In this document: positions 52,615 to 62,100 of the stretch, in pieces | How positions within the stretch are numbered: the stretch's first letter is position 1 | Layout of the letters: the number at the start of each line of letters is the position of its first letter | Assembly (NCBI RefSeq): GCF_017656475.1 | Contig: NZ_JACDNT010000001.1 | Coordinates: forward strand, 1 to 64,000 | Direction of reading: 5' to 3' | DNA length: 64,000 bases | DNA from: Archaeoglobus sp. | Lineage (GTDB): Archaea > Halobacteriota > Archaeoglobi > Archaeoglobales > Archaeoglobaceae | Notes under the pieces: model-generated | Database searches by the model: none | What the model saw: the letters and a program-made list of their open reading frames with translations, nothing else | What the model was told of the DNA's origin: nothing | Made by a program: the position numbers and the translations under genes

Positions 52615-52841
52615 TAAATAATTTTGAAGTTTTTAATCTATTTTAAAAAATTAATATACTTAAAATTTTTATTTTTTAATTTTTGAATATATCGAGTAAT
52701 TTTTGAAATACTTGTTCAATAAAGTTAAATAAAATAGTTTTAAAATATGGAAATTTTTTATTTTATAAATGTTTTTAAAATAATAATTTTTTAGGTATTG
52801 AAAAACAAAGTGCTTATTAACAAAGAAGTCGTAAAAAAGTT

Positions 52842-54728
52842 GTGAGTCCCGATCAAACGGCTGTTGAGTATTCGGCAAAGGATATTGAAGTTCTTGATGA
52901 CCTGGAAGCTGTCAGAAAAAGACCTGGAATGTACGTTGGAGGTGTGGGAGTTCGTGGACTGCATCACCTATTGTGGGAGGTAGTTGACAATGCTGTTGAT
53001 GAAGCCCTTGCAGGGTACTGCGATACAATAAAAGTGAGTCTTCACAAAGATGGTTCAGCGTCTGTAGAGGATAACGGAAGAGGGATTCCCACCGAGATGC
53101 ATGAACTGGGCAAGTCTGCGCTAGAAATTGTAATGACAAAGCTCCACGCTGGAGGGAAGTTCTCTAAGAAGGTTTATCGCGTTTCTGGTGGTTTGCACGG
53201 TGTTGGCGTTTCAGTTGTTAACGCGTTATCAGAGTGGCTGGAAGTGTGGGTTAAGAGAAACGGAAAAATTTACTATCAGAAGTACCAGCGTGGAAAGCCC
53301 GTAACAGAGCTTAAAGTTGTAGGAGAAACAAAGGAACATGGTACAAAAGTGAGATTTAAACCAGACAGAGAGATATTCGAGACGACGGAGTTCAAGTATG
53401 AAATTGTTAGCCAGCGTTTGAAGGAGCTTGCTTACCTCAACCGGGGATTGAAGATCATACTGGTGGATGAAAGAGAGGGTAAGGAAGAAGTCTTCCACTT
53501 TGAGGACGGAATAGTTGGTCTGGTAAAGAGCCTAAACAAAAATCGAAAGCCTCTTCACGACCCCATATACATAGAAACCATAAAAAATGGAGTAAGTGTT
53601 GAAGTGGCTATTCAATTTGTGAATTCTGACATTGAAAATATTCAGGCGTTTGCAAACAACATAAACACCTCTGAGGGCGGTTCTCACGTAGTAGGGTTCA
53701 GGGCCGGACTTACGAGGGCTGTAAATGAGTACGGCAAAAAGCATCTGAAGAAGTTTGAGCCAGTAACAGGAGCAGACATAAGGGAAGGGCTTACGGCAGT
53801 GATAAGCATCAAAGTCCCTGAGCCTCAGTTTGAGGGGCAGACGAAAACGAAGCTCACAAACAGCGATGTCAGAACTGTGGTTGAGTCAGCTGTTTATTCG
53901 GGAGTGTTAAAATGGTTCGAAGACAACCCCAATTTTGCAGAAATCCTACTCAACAAATTCATTCTGAACAAAAAAGCAAGAGAGGCAGCAAAAAGGGCTA
54001 AAGAACTCGTAAAGAGAAAAAACGAGCTGATTACAACTTTGCCGGGGAAGCTTGCCGACTGCTCATCAAAGAACCCTGAGGAGAGAGAGCTTTTCATTGT
54101 TGAGGGTGATTCCGCAGGAGGTTCTGCCAAACAGGCGAGAGACAGGAGATTTCAGGCAATCCTTCCGATAAAGGGCAAAATCATAAATGTTGAAAAGGCA
54201 GGAATGGCGAGAGTGCTTAAAAATGACGAGATAAAGGCGATAATATCTGCAATAGGGGCTGGAATAGGCAAAGATTTTGACATAACAAAGGCGAGGTACC
54301 GCAGAATCATAATAATGACCGATGCTGATGTTGATGGGGCGCACATCAGGACTTTGCTGCTCACGTTCTTCTACAGATACATGAGGCCGCTGATAGAGAG
54401 CGGGTACCTCTACATAGCCCAGCCTCCGCTCTACCAGATAAAGAAGGGGAAAAAGAGCTACTACGCCTACTCTGATGATGAGCTAAAGAGGACACTGGAG
54501 CAGGTTGGAAACGGAGAGGTGCAGAGATACAAGGGTTTAGGAGAAATGGACCCACATCAACTCTGGGAGACCACGATGAATCCGGAAAACAGAATCCTGA
54601 TACAGGTCACCCTCGAAGATGCCAAAAAGGCAGATGAGCTGTTCAGCATTCTTATGGGTGAGGATGTGGAGAGCAGGAGGAACTTCATAATGGCCCACTC
54701 TAAGGAGGTACGGAATCTTGACATCTGA
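52842..54728 (+). CDS. gyrB: DNA gyrase subunit B
   Basis: 628 aa. The GHKL ATPase region shows [29 protein letters not shown] and [15 protein letters not shown]. The TOPRIM domain has [16 protein letters not shown] near residue 418 and [14 protein letters not shown] near 490. The short form without the long insert is typical of archaeal and Gram-positive gyrases and was acquired from bacteria. Start GTG 52842; GCTTATTAA about 26 nt upstream suggests a leaderless start. gyrA is not in the window. Confidence 0.96.
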   Translation: MSPDQTAVEYSAKDIEVLDDLEAVRKRPGMYVGGVGVRGLHHLLWEVVDNAVDEALAGYCDTIKVSLHKDGSASVEDNGRGIPTEMHELGKSALEIVMTKLHAGGKFSKKVYRVSGGLHGVGVSVVNALSEWLEVWVKRNGKIYYQKYQRGKPVTELKVVGETKEHGTKVRFKPDREIFETTEFKYEIVSQRLKELAYLNRGLKIILVDEREGKEEVFHFEDGIVGLVKSLNKNRKPLHDPIYIETIKNGVSVEVAIQFVNSDIENIQAFANNINTSEGGSHVVGFRAGLTRAVNEYGKKHLKKFEPVTGADIREGLTAVISIKVPEPQFEGQTKTKLTNSDVRTVVESAVYSGVLKWFEDNPNFAEILLNKFILNKKAREAAKRAKELVKRKNELITTLPGKLADCSSKNPEERELFIVEGDSAGGSAKQARDRRFQAILPIKGKIINVEKAGMARVLKNDEIKAIISAIGAGIGKDFDITKARYRRIIIMTDADVDGAHIRTLLLTFFYRYMRPLIESGYLYIAQPPLYQIKKGKKSYYAYSDDELKRTLEQVGNGEVQRYKGLGEMDPHQLWETTMNPENRILIQVTLEDAKKADELFSILMGEDVESRRNFIMAHSKEVRNLDI

Positions 54729-55479
54729 GAGATACAGCAGGCAAATCATGGTTTTCGGGGAAGGGGGGCAGAAGAGGCTACGTGAGGCAAGTGTTCTCGT
54801 AGTGGGTGCGGGTGGGCTTGGCAGTCCAGTCATCGCCTACCTCGCAGCGGCTGGCGTGGGCAGGATCGGGATAGTTGATGCAGACTCAGTTGAAGAATCA
54901 AATCTCCAAAGACAGATAATACACGCCGGAAACATTGGAAAAAACAAGGCTGAGTCTGCGGCTGAATTTGTAAAAAAACTCAATCCGGATGTTGAAGTTG
55001 ACATTTACCCTTTTTCTTTAACTCCAAAAAACGTTCTTGACACAATAAAACCTTACGACGTTGTTGTGGGCTGCCCCGATAGCTTCAGGGTAAGATATAT
55101 GCTGAACGATGCCTGCATGCTTCTAAGAAAACCTTTCGTCCATGCAGCCGTTTACGCCTGGGAGGGGGAAGTGGGAGCTTTCTTTGGTAAACCTTGCTAC
55201 CGGTGCTACCTTCCAGCATCTCCAGAGGAGAGTGGAAGAGCCATAGTAGGAGCAACTGCCGGCGCTTTTGGATGTCTGCAAGCAGCTGAAGTAATAAAGA
55301 TAATTACCGGAAGTGGAAAACCGCTTTCTGGAAAGCTGGTTAGAGGAGACCTTGCCGAGATGGACTTTTTCACGATCAACATACCCAAAAATATTGACTG
55401 TCCTGTCTGTTCAGGAAGACTGAAAGGAATATTTGAGGAAAACTATACGGGAAGCTGCGATATTAAGCGTCTTGAATGA
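54718..55479 (+). CDS. moeB: MoeB/ThiF/UbaA-type E1-like adenylyltransferase
   Basis: 253 aa. [19 protein letters not shown] is the family opening; [13 protein letters not shown] near residue 27 binds [13 protein letters not shown] and the DxxDxxxxR-type [12 protein letters not shown] follow. Zinc cysteines are in CYRCYLP and CPVCSGRL. A catalytic cysteine may be in the [15 protein letters not shown] region. It activates ubiquitin-like sulfur carriers (MoaD, ThiS or SAMP). Start is TTG 54718 with AGGAGGT ahead, inside the gyrB end. Confidence 0.88.
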   Translation: MTSERYSRQIMVFGEGGQKRLREASVLVVGAGGLGSPVIAYLAAAGVGRIGIVDADSVEESNLQRQIIHAGNIGKNKAESAAEFVKKLNPDVEVDIYPFSLTPKNVLDTIKPYDVVVGCPDSFRVRYMLNDACMLLRKPFVHAAVYAWEGEVGAFFGKPCYRCYLPASPEESGRAIVGATAGAFGCLQAAEVIKIITGSGKPLSGKLVRGDLAEMDFFTINIPKNIDCPVCSGRLKGIFEENYTGSCDIKRLE

Positions 55480-55515
55480 TTTATCAAACTCAAAAATGAA
55501 TTATTTGGGCGAAAC

Positions 55516-55525
55516 GTATTTATTG
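55516..55525 (+). promoter_or_regulatory. TATA element for aCPSF2
   Basis: GTATTTATTG centred about 27 nt before ATG 55548; leaderless start inferred. Confidence 0.45.
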
Positions 55526-55547
55526 CAGAGTTAAGAAGTCAATAAGT

Positions 55548-56771
55548 ATGACTACAATTAACTTTCTTGGAGGATGCAGAGAAGTGGGAAGGTCAGCGGT
55601 AATGATAGACGGTATTGTAATCGATTACGGTGTAAAACCTTCTGATCCTCCCGAATTCCCGTTAAATGGTGTATCTCCTAAGGCCTTAATACTTTCCCAT
55701 GGTCATCTGGACCATATCGGAGTTGCACCTAACCTCATGTACTACGACCCTGAGGTCATCTTGACACCCCCATCTCATGAGCTTTCAATGATACTTCTGA
55801 GAGATTCAATGAAAATTATGCATCCACCTCCGTTTACCAAGAGAGAGCTCAGACAGTTTGAAAGCAACATCAGAGAAGTTGAGTATGAGGATCCGATCAC
55901 GGTTGGAGATTACGAGGTTGAATTTTTTAACGCAGGACACATTCCGGGAAGCGCCAGTGTGCATTTGCGAGGGGACATGAACATTCTCTACTCAGGAGAC
56001 ATCAGGTTAGAGAAAACAAGACTGCTTGAAGGTGCCAACACAGATTACCCCGAGACAGATATCCTTATTGTTGAGAGTACTTACTTCGGCACCGAGCATC
56101 CTGACAGAAAGGAGCTCGAAAGAAGCTTTGTCGAGAGCGTAATTGACACTCTTGACATGGGGGGCCATGCAATCATCCCTGCATTTGCTGTAGGCAGAAC
56201 TCAGGAAGTTTTGATGATACTCGAAAGGTATGGCATAACACCTTATGTAGATGGAATGGGTAAGGAGGTTGCACAGGTTATCCAGAGGCATCCAGATTTC
56301 ATCAGAAGTCCTAAAGAGCTAAAAAGAGCGATTAGAAATGCGATCCCGGTCGAGTGGAGGCAGAGAGAAAAGGTTCTGGAAGAGCCTTCAGCAGTTGTGA
56401 CAACCGCCGGAATGCTCAACGGTGGGCCTGCGATGTTCTACATCTCAAGACTTTACAACGACGAAAAGTCAAAGATACTTCTCACCGGATATCAGGTCGA
56501 GGGGACAAATGGAGATATGGCTTTAAGGACGGGCATGCTTAACTTGGGAACGAGGACTGTGAAGCTGAAGATGGGTGTCGAGCAGTACGACTTTTCAGCA
56601 CATGCAGACGACAGGCAGTTGAAGGAATACGTCAAGAAAGTTGTTGACAGAGGAGCAGAGGTTGTATTCACAATCCATGGAGAGGAAACTGAAGCATTTG
56701 CAGAGTGGATTAAAGAAAACATAGGGGTTGAGGCATACGGCCCGAAGAATGGAGAGATATATGTTATATGA
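55548..56771 (+). CDS. aCPSF2: MBL-beta-CASP RNA nuclease without KH domain
   Basis: 407 aa. The MBL motifs are FLGGCREVGRSA, LSHGHLDHIG near residue 50, and SGDIRLE. The beta-CASP part has PAFAVGRTQEVLMI, TTAGMLNGGP and YDFSAHADDRQL. It lacks the KH domains of aCPSF1 at 7,316. Archaeal homologues are exo/endonucleases of the CPSF73-like group; the precise role of aCPSF2 is not settled. It overlaps the phosphodiesterase gene by 4 nt (ATGA). Confidence 0.92.
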   Translation: MTTINFLGGCREVGRSAVMIDGIVIDYGVKPSDPPEFPLNGVSPKALILSHGHLDHIGVAPNLMYYDPEVILTPPSHELSMILLRDSMKIMHPPPFTKRELRQFESNIREVEYEDPITVGDYEVEFFNAGHIPGSASVHLRGDMNILYSGDIRLEKTRLLEGANTDYPETDILIVESTYFGTEHPDRKELERSFVESVIDTLDMGGHAIIPAFAVGRTQEVLMILERYGITPYVDGMGKEVAQVIQRHPDFIRSPKELKRAIRNAIPVEWRQREKVLEEPSAVVTTAGMLNGGPAMFYISRLYNDEKSKILLTGYQVEGTNGDMALRTGMLNLGTRTVKLKMGVEQYDFSAHADDRQLKEYVKKVVDRGAEVVFTIHGEETEAFAEWIKENIGVEAYGPKNGEIYVI

Positions 56772-57388
56772 AATTCCTGATCCTCTCAGACATTCACTCC
56801 TCGATAGATGAGCTTGAAAAAATTTTGATTTCGGCAGAGTACGATGTTGTTTTAATCGCTGGTGACCTGACACAATTCCGGCCAAAAGACGCCAGGGTGG
56901 TTGACAAGATAGTATCTGACCACACTGACCTCTGCTTTGCCGTCCATGGAAACTGCGATCACGAAGTCATCCTCTACGAGAATTATGAAGTTCTAAAGTT
57001 TATTCACGGAAGAAGTGTTGAATTTGAGGGATACTCAATCCATGGCGTGGGTGGTTCGAGCTTTACGCCATTCAACACTCCCTCTGAGTACACTGAAGAG
57101 GAGATACTTAGAATAATGGACAGTTTCACAATGGGAGATTTCAACATCCTTCTCTCCCACTGTCCACCAAAGGGCATTCTTGACAGAACGTACTCAGGAG
57201 TTCATGCAGGCTGCGATGCGATAAGGAAAAGGATGAGTGACTTCGACGTAATCCTTTGTGGTCATATCCACGAAAGTCATGGTGTGGTAAGCTCCCCCTG
57301 CCTTGTTGTAAACCCCGGTCCGGTTATGTGGGGCAGGTTTGCAATCGTGGATATTGAGAGAGGAAAAGCTGAGCTCAGGAAACTCTGA
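56768..57388 (+). CDS. Calcineurin-type metallophosphoesterase
   Basis: 206 aa. All five metal motifs are visible: LSDIHSS, IAGDLTQ, VHGNCDHE, LLSHCPPK and CGHIHESHG. The short size suggests a phosphodiesterase of the YfcE/MJ0936-like group. Coupled to aCPSF2, so a role in RNA ends or nucleotide products is possible but inferred. Its 3' end overlaps the convergent MBL gene by 14 nt. Confidence 0.85.
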   Translation: MKFLILSDIHSSIDELEKILISAEYDVVLIAGDLTQFRPKDARVVDKIVSDHTDLCFAVHGNCDHEVILYENYEVLKFIHGRSVEFEGYSIHGVGGSSFTPFNTPSEYTEEEILRIMDSFTMGDFNILLSHCPPKGILDRTYSGVHAGCDAIRKRMSDFDVILCGHIHESHGVVSSPCLVVNPGPVMWGRFAIVDIERGKAELRKL

Positions 57389-58334
57389 AGTACTTTATCA
57401 CTCCTTTTTCCTCTTTCTTGTCAACAAGTCCTTTGTTGTAGAGGTGCTCAAGGTGGGCAATTGTCTCTCCAACGGCAAACCACTTCTGAATGAGGTGTAT
57501 CTCTTCCCAGTTGCTGTAAACTAAGTCCCATGTTATACTTGGAGCTACCTCCCAGGCATTTTTTGGCCTGTCCAGTGCCAACAACGCTTCCTGCAACCTC
57601 TTTGAGTGATGTCTTTTTATCTCCTCAACTCTACCCTTCAAGTCGCTCCATCTTCGCCTGTGCCCAGGAAGAACGAGCCTAACCTTCAAATTTTCAACCT
57701 TTTCAAGACTTTGAAGGTAGCTCGAAAGCGAATCCTCAAGGAAGGGCCACCATGTAATGTTTGGAGTTATGTCTATCAGAACGTGATCACCGGAGAAAAA
57801 CAACTGCCTTACTTCGTCGTAGAGGCAGGTGTGTCCGGGAGAATGGCCAGGAGTCTCAATGGCTTTGAGCCTTATACTCCCCACCTTCACGTATTTTCCA
57901 ACTGCAGCAAACTCAACACCCTCTTTAACATAGAAGTTTCTACCCGGATGAAGAGAGAGCATTTTCTTTGCCTCTTCTGAAGGAAACCCATTTCTGATGT
58001 AGAAGTTCAGCAAATCACCCCAGTAATCATCAGTGGTCATCACCTCCTGGACTATTTTTGATTCAATTTTCCCCATCAGGACCTCATCTGCCAGTTTGGC
58101 AGCGAGTCCCATGTGGTCAGCATGCAAGTGCGTGCAGAAAACTCTCAACTCTTTTACTTTCAGCTCATCTAACGCATCCCTTATGGTTTTATAGCACAAA
58201 TCCCGGTTAAATCCTGTGTCAATAAGCAGAGCTTCACCGTCGTCAACAATAACGTATGAATTTGTATACTTGAGAGGACTTCCCACGAGAGGTACTTCTA
58301 TTCTGTAAACTCCTTCTGCGATCTTTTCCACCAT
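57375..58334 (-). CDS. Glyoxalase II-like MBL hydrolase with winged-helix tail
   Basis: 319 aa. The metal site is THLHADHMGLA near residue 88, with TPGHSPGHTCLY, SGDHVL and LPGHRRRW as later ligands. The C-terminal 60 residues (AVGETIAHLEHLYNKGLVDKKEE) look like a small winged helix, as in LACTB2-type proteins. Substrate may be a thioester or RNA. Single gene. Confidence 0.82.
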   Translation of the reverse strand: MVEKIAEGVYRIEVPLVGSPLKYTNSYVIVDDGEALLIDTGFNRDLCYKTIRDALDELKVKELRVFCTHLHADHMGLAAKLADEVLMGKIESKIVQEVMTTDDYWGDLLNFYIRNGFPSEEAKKMLSLHPGRNFYVKEGVEFAAVGKYVKVGSIRLKAIETPGHSPGHTCLYDEVRQLFFSGDHVLIDITPNITWWPFLEDSLSSYLQSLEKVENLKVRLVLPGHRRRWSDLKGRVEEIKRHHSKRLQEALLALDRPKNAWEVAPSITWDLVYSNWEEIHLIQKWFAVGETIAHLEHLYNKGLVDKKEEKGVIKYFRVS

Positions 58335-58412
58335 CTTTTAAACAGCATCGGAAAAAATTATAAGAATTTCTCTTCCATCCGAAGCACAGGAAAGGGCCAA
58401 AGCGAACAAAGG

Positions 58413-58422
58413 ATTTATATAC
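58413..58422 (+). promoter_or_regulatory. TATA element for ftsZ
   Basis: ATTTATATAC centred about 45 nt before ATG 58463; gives a leader of about 20 nt that contains the TGGGGGAT ribosome site. Confidence 0.45.
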
Positions 58423-58462
58423 TATCTTGCATGGATAATTGAAAAAGTAATGGGGGATGTTC

Positions 58463-59563
58463 ATGAAATCTATTGTTGAGGAGGCTCTTGCAAGGGCTGA
58501 GAGGGAGAAGAGAGAGAGAATAGAAGGTAAGGGTTTTGAAGACGTGGAGGATGAAATACTGCAGGTACTGCATGAGCTAAAGACTGTAATCAAGGTCATA
58601 GGCGTTGGTGGAGGCGGTTGTAACACGATTACGAGGATGTACGAGGAGGGAATCGAGGGTGCTGAGCTTATAGCCCTCAATACTGATGTTCAGCACCTTT
58701 ATTACACCAAGGCTAACAGGAGAATTTTGATAGGAAAGAGAAGGACGAGAGGATTGGGTGCAGGAAGCCTACCCCAAGTCGGCGAGGAGGCAGCGAGAGA
58801 GAGTGAGGATGAAATCAAAAAGCTCGTAGAAGGTTCAGACATGGTTTTTGTGACCTGCGGCCTTGGTGGTGGAACGGGAACCGGAGCGGCTCCAGTTGTT
58901 GCTGAAGCTGCCCAGGAGGCTGGAGCGCTAACAATAGCGGTTGTAACCTTCCCGTTCTCCGCTGAAGGAGCTGTAAGAAGGGCAAACGCTGAAGCCGGGC
59001 TGGAGAGGTTGAGAGAGGTTGCGGACACGGTTATCGTCATTCCAAACGACAGGCTGCTAGAAGTTGTGCCTAACTACCCGATGCAGCTCGCATTTAAGGT
59101 TGCAGACGAGATACTGATGAGAGCCGTGAAGGGAATAACGGAGCTAATCACAAAGCCGGCATTGATCAACCTCGACTTTGCTGACGTCAGAACGGTGATG
59201 GAGAAGGGCGGAGTTGCGATGATCGGTCTTGGAGAGGCAAGTGGAGAAGACAAGGCAGCAGAGTCTGTCAGAAAGGCTTTGAAGAGTCCGCTCCTGGATG
59301 TTGACGTGTCAGGGGCAAAGGCAGCACTCGTCAACGTCACTGGCGGTCCAGACATGACGATCGAAGAGGCTGAGAGCGTAATTGAGGAAATCTACAGCAA
59401 GGTCGATCCCGATGCAAGGATTATTTGGGGAGCCATGATTGACCCAGAACTTGAGAACACCATGAGAACTCTGATTATCGTAACAGGAGTTAAGAGCCCC
59501 CAGATTCTGGGGAGGAAGGGGTATCCTGTCACGAGAAAGTACGGGATTGACTTTGTAAGATAA
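58463..59563 (+). CDS. ftsZ: Cell division GTPase FtsZ
   Basis: 366 aa. The tubulin signature [13 protein letters not shown] lies near residue 135, preceded by [14 protein letters not shown] and followed by [10 protein letters not shown] and the [12 protein letters not shown]7 loop. An N-terminal extension of about 40 charged residues precedes the core, as in archaeal FtsZ1. The C-terminus is short and lacks an obvious FtsA/SepF-type conserved tail, though [14 protein letters not shown] may serve. Start at ATG 58463 fits the ribosome site; the listed ATG at 58457 has none. Confidence 0.96.
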   Translation: MKSIVEEALARAEREKRERIEGKGFEDVEDEILQVLHELKTVIKVIGVGGGGCNTITRMYEEGIEGAELIALNTDVQHLYYTKANRRILIGKRRTRGLGAGSLPQVGEEAARESEDEIKKLVEGSDMVFVTCGLGGGTGTGAAPVVAEAAQEAGALTIAVVTFPFSAEGAVRRANAEAGLERLREVADTVIVIPNDRLLEVVPNYPMQLAFKVADEILMRAVKGITELITKPALINLDFADVRTVMEKGGVAMIGLGEASGEDKAAESVRKALKSPLLDVDVSGAKAALVNVTGGPDMTIEEAESVIEEIYSKVDPDARIIWGAMIDPELENTMRTLIIVTGVKSPQILGRKGYPVTRKYGIDFVR

Positions 59564-59565
59564 AG

Positions 59566-59575
59566 CTTTAAAAAC
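59566..59575 (+). promoter_or_regulatory. TATA element for secE-nusG-rpl11
   Basis: GCTTTAAAAA begins just after the ftsZ stop and is centred about 26 nt before ATG 59596, giving a leaderless secE message. Confidence 0.5.
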
Positions 59576-59595
59576 AGGTTGCGGACATTAATTGC

Positions 59596-59781
59596 ATGCA
59601 GTTCAGCGAAGTACAGTCGAAGCTCAAGGAATACTACAACGTCTTGAAGATGGCGAGGAAGCCCGACTGGGAAGAATTCTCGATGACAGCAAAGGTAGCC
59701 CTCGCCGTAATGTTTATAGTCGGCTTTATCGGGTTCGCCATCTACATCTTAATGGAAATACTGCCGGGTGCCCTGAAATGA
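59596..59781 (+). CDS. secE: Preprotein translocase subunit SecE (Sec61 gamma)
   Basis: 61 aa with an amphipathic N-terminal helix (EVQSKLKEYYNVLKMARKP) and one membrane span (KVALAVMFIVGFIGFAIYILM). It clamps the SecY channel. The neighbourhood secE-spt5-rpl11 is conserved in archaea and supports the call. Overlaps nusG (ATGA). Confidence 0.95.
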   Translation: MQFSEVQSKLKEYYNVLKMARKPDWEEFSMTAKVALAVMFIVGFIGFAIYILMEILPGALK

Positions 59782-60230
59782 GCAGGTTTTTTGCTGTTAA
59801 GACTACAGCCAACCAGGAAAGGGTTGTGGCAAATCTGATGGACATGGCTGCCAGAAAACACAATCTCAACGTGTACTCCATTCTCGCCCCCAAGGAGCTC
59901 AAAGGATACATTATCGTGGAGGCTGAAACACCTGACGACCTTTTGAAGGCAATAAGAGGCTTGCCACACGTGAAAGGTGTCGTTAAAGGAGAAATTAGTT
60001 TCAGCGAGATTGAGCACTTCCTGACTCCTAAGAAGGCTGCGGAGCAGATCAGAGAGGGTGACAAGGTTGAGATAGTGTCAGGACCGTTTAAGGGTGAGAT
60101 GGCCATCGTCAAAAGAGTTGATGAGGCAAAGAATGAAATAACGGTAGAGCTTCTTGAGGCTGTAGTGCCCATCCCCGTGACGGTGAAAGCCGATCACGTT
60201 AGAGTTATAGACAAAAAAGAGGAGGTGTAA
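59778..60230 (+). CDS. spt5: Transcription elongation factor Spt5 (NusG)
   Basis: 150 aa from ATG 59778 ([14 protein letters not shown]). An NGN domain is followed by a KOW domain ([25 protein letters not shown]). It binds the RNA polymerase clamp and also assists termination by aCPSF1. The ORF track starts the frame 62 codons earlier inside secE. Confidence 0.96.
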   Translation: MSRFFAVKTTANQERVVANLMDMAARKHNLNVYSILAPKELKGYIIVEAETPDDLLKAIRGLPHVKGVVKGEISFSEIEHFLTPKKAAEQIREGDKVEIVSGPFKGEMAIVKRVDEAKNEITVELLEAVVPIPVTVKADHVRVIDKKEEV

Positions 60231-60232
60231 AT

Positions 60233-60706
60233 ATGGTACAGGTGGTTGAAGTACTGGTTCCGGGAGGTCAGGCTTCTCCGGGTCCACCCTTAGGCCCGGC
60301 TATTGGTCCCCTTGGACTTAACGTAAAGCAGGTGGTTGACAAAATAAACGAGGCTACGAAGGATTTCGAAGGGCTGAGTGTACCGGTCAAGATAATTGTC
60401 AAGGATGACAGAAGTTTTGAAATCGAAGTAGGAGTTCCACCGGTCTCAGCTTTGGTGAAGAGGGCACTAGGAATTGAGAAGGGCTCTTCACAACCGACGA
60501 GAGAAATCGTGGGAAATCTGACAATGGAGCAGGTCATAGAGATTGCAAGAACGAAAAAGCAGCAATCACTCTCATACACTCTAAGGGAAGTAGTCAAAGA
60601 GGTTCTTGGAACATGCAACTCCATGGGCGTTACGGTTGAGGGCAAGAGTCCGAAAGAAGTCACCAGAGAGATCGAAGAGGGAAAGATAGAAATTCCTGAA
60701 GAGTAA
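60233..60706 (+). CDS. rpl11: 50S ribosomal protein L11
   Basis: 157 aa. [25 protein letters not shown] is the L11 N-terminal hallmark, and [22 protein letters not shown] the C-terminal signature. It forms the GTPase-associated centre. A GGAGGTG site precedes the ATG. L1 and L10, which usually follow, are not next: the convergent GPN gene ends 3 nt further on. Confidence 0.97.
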   Translation: MVQVVEVLVPGGQASPGPPLGPAIGPLGLNVKQVVDKINEATKDFEGLSVPVKIIVKDDRSFEIEVGVPPVSALVKRALGIEKGSSQPTREIVGNLTMEQVIEIARTKKQQSLSYTLREVVKEVLGTCNSMGVTVEGKSPKEVTREIEEGKIEIPEE

Positions 60707-60709
60707 CCA

Positions 60710-61411
60710 TCAGCTTATATCTCCACAAGAGCAGAAAAGCTCATTGACTGCTGAAAAAAGATTATCATACCCTGTTTTTTTAAGATTTGAAATCTTAATT
60801 AACCTGTATGGAATAGATGTTACTTCGATGAAGTCCACAACCTTCTCCATCAGTTCTGCAAGCACACCTTCCTTCATCCTTAGCTCATTGAGCAATGAGG
60901 TAACGTCAATCTCAGAAACATCAGTTTTTGTAAATACGGTTAAAGAGGGCAGATTCAGCCTCAGAGATACCACTGCATTCTGCATAACTGCTGAAAGAAG
61001 GCTCTCAGGATCTGTGATGAGTGTGGAGTCTACCAGAAAAATTGACATTGAGAAGGTTGAAGAGAGCTCTTCGACAAACTTTCTGCCTGCCAGACTGTAA
61101 ATGAAAAGCTCTAACTGGCCTGGAGTGTCGTATAAAACAAATTCGCCACTGCACTTCAGCTTATTTGCATAATTTGCTGCAATCTCTACAGACTTGATGA
61201 GTGCGCCATTAATCCCTAATCTGTATTCATCCATAACGTGTTCTGTTTTGACAAACTCCCTTATGTCCTTGGATGTCCTGTAAATGGGCTCACTGGCAGG
61301 ATCGAGGTTCACACAGTCAACTCTGTATCCTTTTTCCTCCAGATATTCCGAGAAATTCTTCACGAAGGTACTTTTACCGCTTCCCGCACAGCCAAGGACG
61401 AAGATCTCCAT
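60710..61411 (-). CDS. GPN-loop GTPase with altered GPN motif
   Basis: 233 aa. The P-loop is GCAGSGKSTFVKN at residue 8, switch motif VNLDPASEP near 38, DTPGQLELF near 97 and TKTD near 162. The family-defining loop reads LGINGAL, so Pro is replaced by Ile. Eukaryotic GPN proteins help assemble RNA polymerase II. The start at ATG 61411 follows a GGAGGTGA site overlapping the previous stop; the listed GTG is two codons earlier. Last gene of a three-gene operon with two membrane proteins. Confidence 0.85.
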   Translation of the reverse strand: MEIFVLGCAGSGKSTFVKNFSEYLEEKGYRVDCVNLDPASEPIYRTSKDIREFVKTEHVMDEYRLGINGALIKSVEIAANYANKLKCSGEFVLYDTPGQLELFIYSLAGRKFVEELSSTFSMSIFLVDSTLITDPESLLSAVMQNAVVSLRLNLPSLTVFTKTDVSEIDVTSLLNELRMKEGVLAELMEKVVDFIEVTSIPYRLIKISNLKKTGYDNLFSAVNELFCSCGDIS

Positions 61412-61413
61412 TT

Positions 61414-62100
61414 TCACCTCCTCATCAGTGCAAAGGCTGATCCGACTAAAAAGGACAGCGTTACGAAAAAGAGAGTTTGAAAGGTTTCTGAGCTTGTCCT
61501 TGCTGTTGAGAGCTTGGACATTAGATCCTCGATTTGCAACTTCAGGTCACTGTTTTCTGCTTCAAGTCGAGTAAGGGTGGCGTTAAGGTCTTCTACTTTT
61601 CCTTCAAGCTCTTTAACGACTTTGGTGCAGTTGGAGGCCATCGTTTTGTACTTTTCCAGCTCTTTCTTTAATCTCTCATTTTCCTGAGCGTAGTTCTGAA
61701 TCCTGTCGTAGAGCTCAACATTCATGTTGTTCAAAACCTCAAAAAGTTTCTTGTAGTAATCAACCTCACCTCTCAGCCCTTCGATCTGCTTGCTGAGCTG
61801 CAGCAACCTGCTTTCCAACTCCACAACGTTCTCTTCTGGATTGGGATCCTTTTCGACTGTCAATGGAATTGAATACTCTGTTCTGTTCGTTTTCACTTCA
61901 ATTTGGTAGCTCCCCAAGCAGGAGTGAGTAATTTTTATTGAATGCGTTCCTGCAGAAAGATACGAGGAGTTTTCAAGGGTCTCAAGAAAGTACATGCAGT
62001 CATCCAGCGTTACGTGGGCTGGCTCATCCAGCGTGATGTTGACAATATCACCCTGAAAGGCCGTTGTGGCAGAAATAATGGCTAAAACAAGTAAAATCAA
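61414..62100 (-). CDS. Membrane-anchored coiled-coil protein with extracytoplasmic beta domain
   Basis: 228 aa. A signal-like start (MILLVLAIISATTAFQG) leads to a beta-rich domain of about 80 residues with two cysteines (DDCMYF and HSCLGSY) that could form a disulfide. A long coiled coil follows (about residues 90-200, ELESRLLQLSKQIEGL onward), ending in one membrane span (TLFFVTLSFLVGSAFALM). Start is TTG 62100, overlapping the previous stop (TTGA). No family recognised. Topology suggests an outside sensor or spacer. Confidence 0.75.
   Translation of the reverse strand: MILLVLAIISATTAFQGDIVNITLDEPAHVTLDDCMYFLETLENSSYLSAGTHSIKITHSCLGSYQIEVKTNRTEYSIPLTVEKDPNPEENVVELESRLLQLSKQIEGLRGEVDYYKKLFEVLNNMNVELYDRIQNYAQENERLKKELEKYKTMASNCTKVVKELEGKVEDLNATLTRLEAENSDLKLQIEDLMSKLSTARTSSETFQTLFFVTLSFLVGSAFALMRR

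Larger units (their letters stand above)
52172..52841. other. 670-bp very AT-rich non-coding region before gyrB
   Basis: No convincing gene on either strand; the one listed ORF (52669-52878, minus) is low-complexity Phe/Lys/Tyr and runs into gyrB. The DNA is strongly AT-rich. It holds a tandem ATATTGCTAAAAA pair (52258-52283), a third TGCTAAAAAAT copy near 52414, two TTACA-N7-TGTAA palindromes, and one GGGGGG run near 52540. It is by far the longest gap in the window. Possible roles are a replication origin, a nucleoid/segregation site or a complex gyrB promoter. Confidence 0.6.

Noticed and set aside
52172-52841. Calling the AT-rich gap a confirmed oriC
   Set aside because: No clear ORB element (TTCCAGTGGAAA-type) and no Orc1/Cdc6 gene in the window; kept only as a hypothesis.
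52669-52878. ORF on the minus strand in the AT-rich region
   Set aside because: Composition is Phe/Lys/Tyr/Asn-rich as expected from random AT-rich DNA, and it begins inside gyrB without a credible start signal.
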